Part shown: positions 62,629 through 64,000 of the stretch, piece after piece | Numbering within the stretch: the first letter of the stretch is position 1 | Layout of the letters: each line of letters starts with the position of its first letter | Source: Shinella zoogloeoides | GTDB lineage: Bacteria > Pseudomonadota > Alphaproteobacteria > Rhizobiales > Rhizobiaceae | Reading direction: 5' to 3' | DNA: 64,000 nt | Assembly: GCF_033705735.1 (NCBI RefSeq) | Contig: NZ_CP131130.1 | Span: 3,297,501-3,361,500, forward strand | Notes under the pieces: model-generated | What the model was told of the DNA's origin: nothing | What the model saw: only the letters and a program-made list of their open reading frames with translations | Databases searched by the model: none | Translations under genes and position numbers: made by a program

Positions 62629-64000
62629 CTATTTGCCCGTGAGGCCGGCAGGCGCCTGGAGGTTGTTGAGGCGAGCGTAGAGACCGTTCTCGCGCGCCGC
62701 AAGGTCCTCGTGCGTGCCTTCCTCGATGACCATGCCGTCCTGCATGGCAATGATCTTGTCGGCGCGCACCACCGTCGAGAGGCGGTGCGCGATGACCACC
62801 ACGGTGCGCCCGCTCATCGCCTCGTCCAGCGCCTTCTGCACGGCCTGTTCCGACTCGGTGTCGAGCGCGGAGGTCGCCTCGTCGAGCAGGAGGATCGGCG
62901 CGTTGCGCACCAGCGCGCGGGCGATGGAAAGCCGCTGGCGCTGGCCGCCGGACAGCGTCACGCCGTTCTCGCCGACGGGCGTGTCGTAGCCGAGCGGCTG
63001 GGCGAGGATGAAGTCATGCGCATAGGCATGCCGCGCGGCTTCCTCGATCTCGGCATCCGTCGCATCCGGGCGGCCGTAGCGGATGTTGTCGCGGATCGTG
63101 CCCTCGAAGAGATAGGGCTGCTGGGAGACATAGGCGATGGCATTGCGCAGCGACTGCTTGGTCACATGCGCGATGTCCTGCCCGTCGATCAGGATCTCGC
63201 CGTCCGCCGGATCGTAGAAGCGCGGAATGAGGCTGATGATGGTGGACTTGCCCGCCCCGGAGGGGCCGACGAGCGCCGTCGTCCTGCCGCCCTCGGCGGT
63301 GAAGCTGACGCCCTTGAGGATCGTCTCGCTTTCGGAATAGCCGAAGCGCACGTTGCGGAAGGTGATGGCCGCATCGGTGATCGCGAGCGGCTGGGCATCG
63401 GCGCGGTCGGCCTGGCGCGGTTTGAGGTCAAGGATCTCGTAGATCATGCGGGCATTGACAGCCGCGCGCTCGAGCGAGACCTGCAGGCGGGCAAGGCGCT
63501 TGGCCGGGTCGTAGGCCATCAGCAGCGCCGTCACGAAGGAGAAGAACGCGCCCGGCAGGATGCCGCCGTAGATTGAGCGGAAGGCGGCATAGGCAAGGAC
63601 GCCCGCAATGGTGAAGCCGGCGAAGGATTCGGACATCGGCGCCGTGCGCTCGGTAAGCCGCGCGATGCGGTTCGACCGGTTCTCCGCCCGCTCGATGATG
63701 CTCTCGACCTTCTCCTTGAGCTGGTTTTCCATCGTGAAGGCCTTCACGATGGTGATGCCCTGCACCGTCTCCTGCATCGCACCGAGTACGTGGCTGTTCA
63801 GCTCGACAGATTCGCGCGTCGCGGCGCGCAGCCGCTTCGAGACGTAGCGCAGGCCAAGAAGAAGCGGTGGAGCGACGGCGAAGACGATGAGCGTCAGCAG
63901 CCAGTCCTTCGAGAGCATGACACCGACGAGGGCGAGCAGCGTGAGGAGGTCGCGCGCGAGCGACGTCACCGTCATGTTCAGGACGTCGCGGATGCCGGAG
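62629..64000 (-). CDS. MsbA-type ABC exporter, C-terminal part (runs off the window)
   Basis: The frame is open to the window edge, so the N-terminus is missing; at least 457 residues are visible. The visible membrane part covers several helices, and the ATPase domain has Walker A GPSGAGKST, signature LSGGQRQRLSIARAL and Walker B ILLLDEATSALD. The half-transporter layout (membrane then ATPase) and the SGIRDVLNMTVTSLARD region are of the MsbA lipid-A/lipid flippase type. The stop is 19 bp before dapB. Confidence 0.9.
   Translation of the reverse strand, partial: SGIRDVLNMTVTSLARDLLTLLALVGVMLSKDWLLTLIVFAVAPPLLLGLRYVSKRLRAATRESVELNSHVLGAMQETVQGITIVKAFTMENQLKEKVESIIERAENRSNRIARLTERTAPMSESFAGFTIAGVLAYAAFRSIYGGILPGAFFSFVTALLMAYDPAKRLARLQVSLERAAVNARMIYEILDLKPRQADRADAQPLAITDAAITFRNVRFGYSESETILKGVSFTAEGGRTTALVGPSGAGKSTIISLIPRFYDPADGEILIDGQDIAHVTKQSLRNAIAYVSQQPYLFEGTIRDNIRYGRPDATDAEIEEAARHAYAHDFILAQPLGYDTPVGENGVTLSGGQRQRLSIARALVRNAPILLLDEATSALDTESEQAVQKALDEAMSGRTVVVIAHRLSTVVRADKIIAMQDGMVIEEGTHEDLAARENGLYARLNNLQAPAGLTGK

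Overview
The window is 64 kb of high-GC chromosome from an alphaproteobacterium, most likely Rhizobiaceae (the Rhizobium / Agrobacterium / Ensifer / Shinella group). The evidence is the 23S-5S-tRNA-fMet end of an rRNA operon, a BA14K-family protein, urate oxidation by a membrane PuuD, palindromic intergenic repeats resembling rhizobial RIMEs, and an amino acid:carrier-protein ligase operon of a type first described in Bradyrhizobium and Agrobacterium. There is no transposase, integrase, CRISPR array or plasmid replication gene. It reads as stable core chromosome with one specialised metabolic island and one poorly understood operon.

Layout. 1-1213: 3' end of 23S rRNA, 5S rRNA and initiator tRNA, with terminator-like hairpins. 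1.4-6.8 kb: an IlvD/Edd-type sugar-acid dehydratase, an orphan DUF2793 / beta-helix tail-fibre-like gene, a YbaK-type tRNA deacylase and an NCS2 purine permease. 7.1-24.0 kb: a near-complete purine-to-glycerate pathway: ureidoglycolate lyase, a PuuE-UraD fusion, UraH, XdhA/B/C, a LysR regulator, PuuD, GuaD, an IclR regulator, glyoxylate carboligase, hydroxypyruvate isomerase, tartronate semialdehyde reductase and glycerate kinase. Together these take guanine or xanthine through urate, allantoin and glyoxylate to phosphoglycerate. Only the allantoate-degrading step is missing from the window. 24.2-33.8 kb, minus strand: DnaJ, DnaK (with an RpoH-like promoter), a PBP1A-type enzyme, a BA14K protein, a YbhN-like membrane protein, an M20 dipeptidase and a MarR regulator.

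34.2-43.4 kb: DNA polymerase I, then a tight five-gene operon of carrier protein, acyl-CoA-dehydrogenase-like flavoenzyme, amino acid:[carrier protein] ligase, DUF1839 protein and GH2 beta-mannosidase-like protein. Its ligase keeps the zinc triad and class II synthetase motifs, and its product is unknown. This is the best candidate here for an undescribed system. 43.5-52 kb: YigZ, 1-Cys peroxiredoxin, a TetR / small membrane protein pair around a perfect 18-bp inverted repeat, HAD phosphatase, RecF, MoeB-like protein, a hydroxyacid dehydrogenase, an SH3 protein and an adenosine-kinase-like PfkB kinase.

52-64 kb: the elongation factor P locus (efp divergent from epmA-epmB), a chemotaxis receptor with almost no periplasmic domain, a CysZ/EI24 membrane protein, a VOC/TetR divergent pair, endonuclease III, a DUF2244 protein, an Ada-like AraC-methyltransferase fusion, phosphoglycerate mutase, DapB and a truncated MsbA-type ABC exporter. 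All assignments come from reading the sequence. Residue motifs and coordinates were checked by hand and no database search was run.
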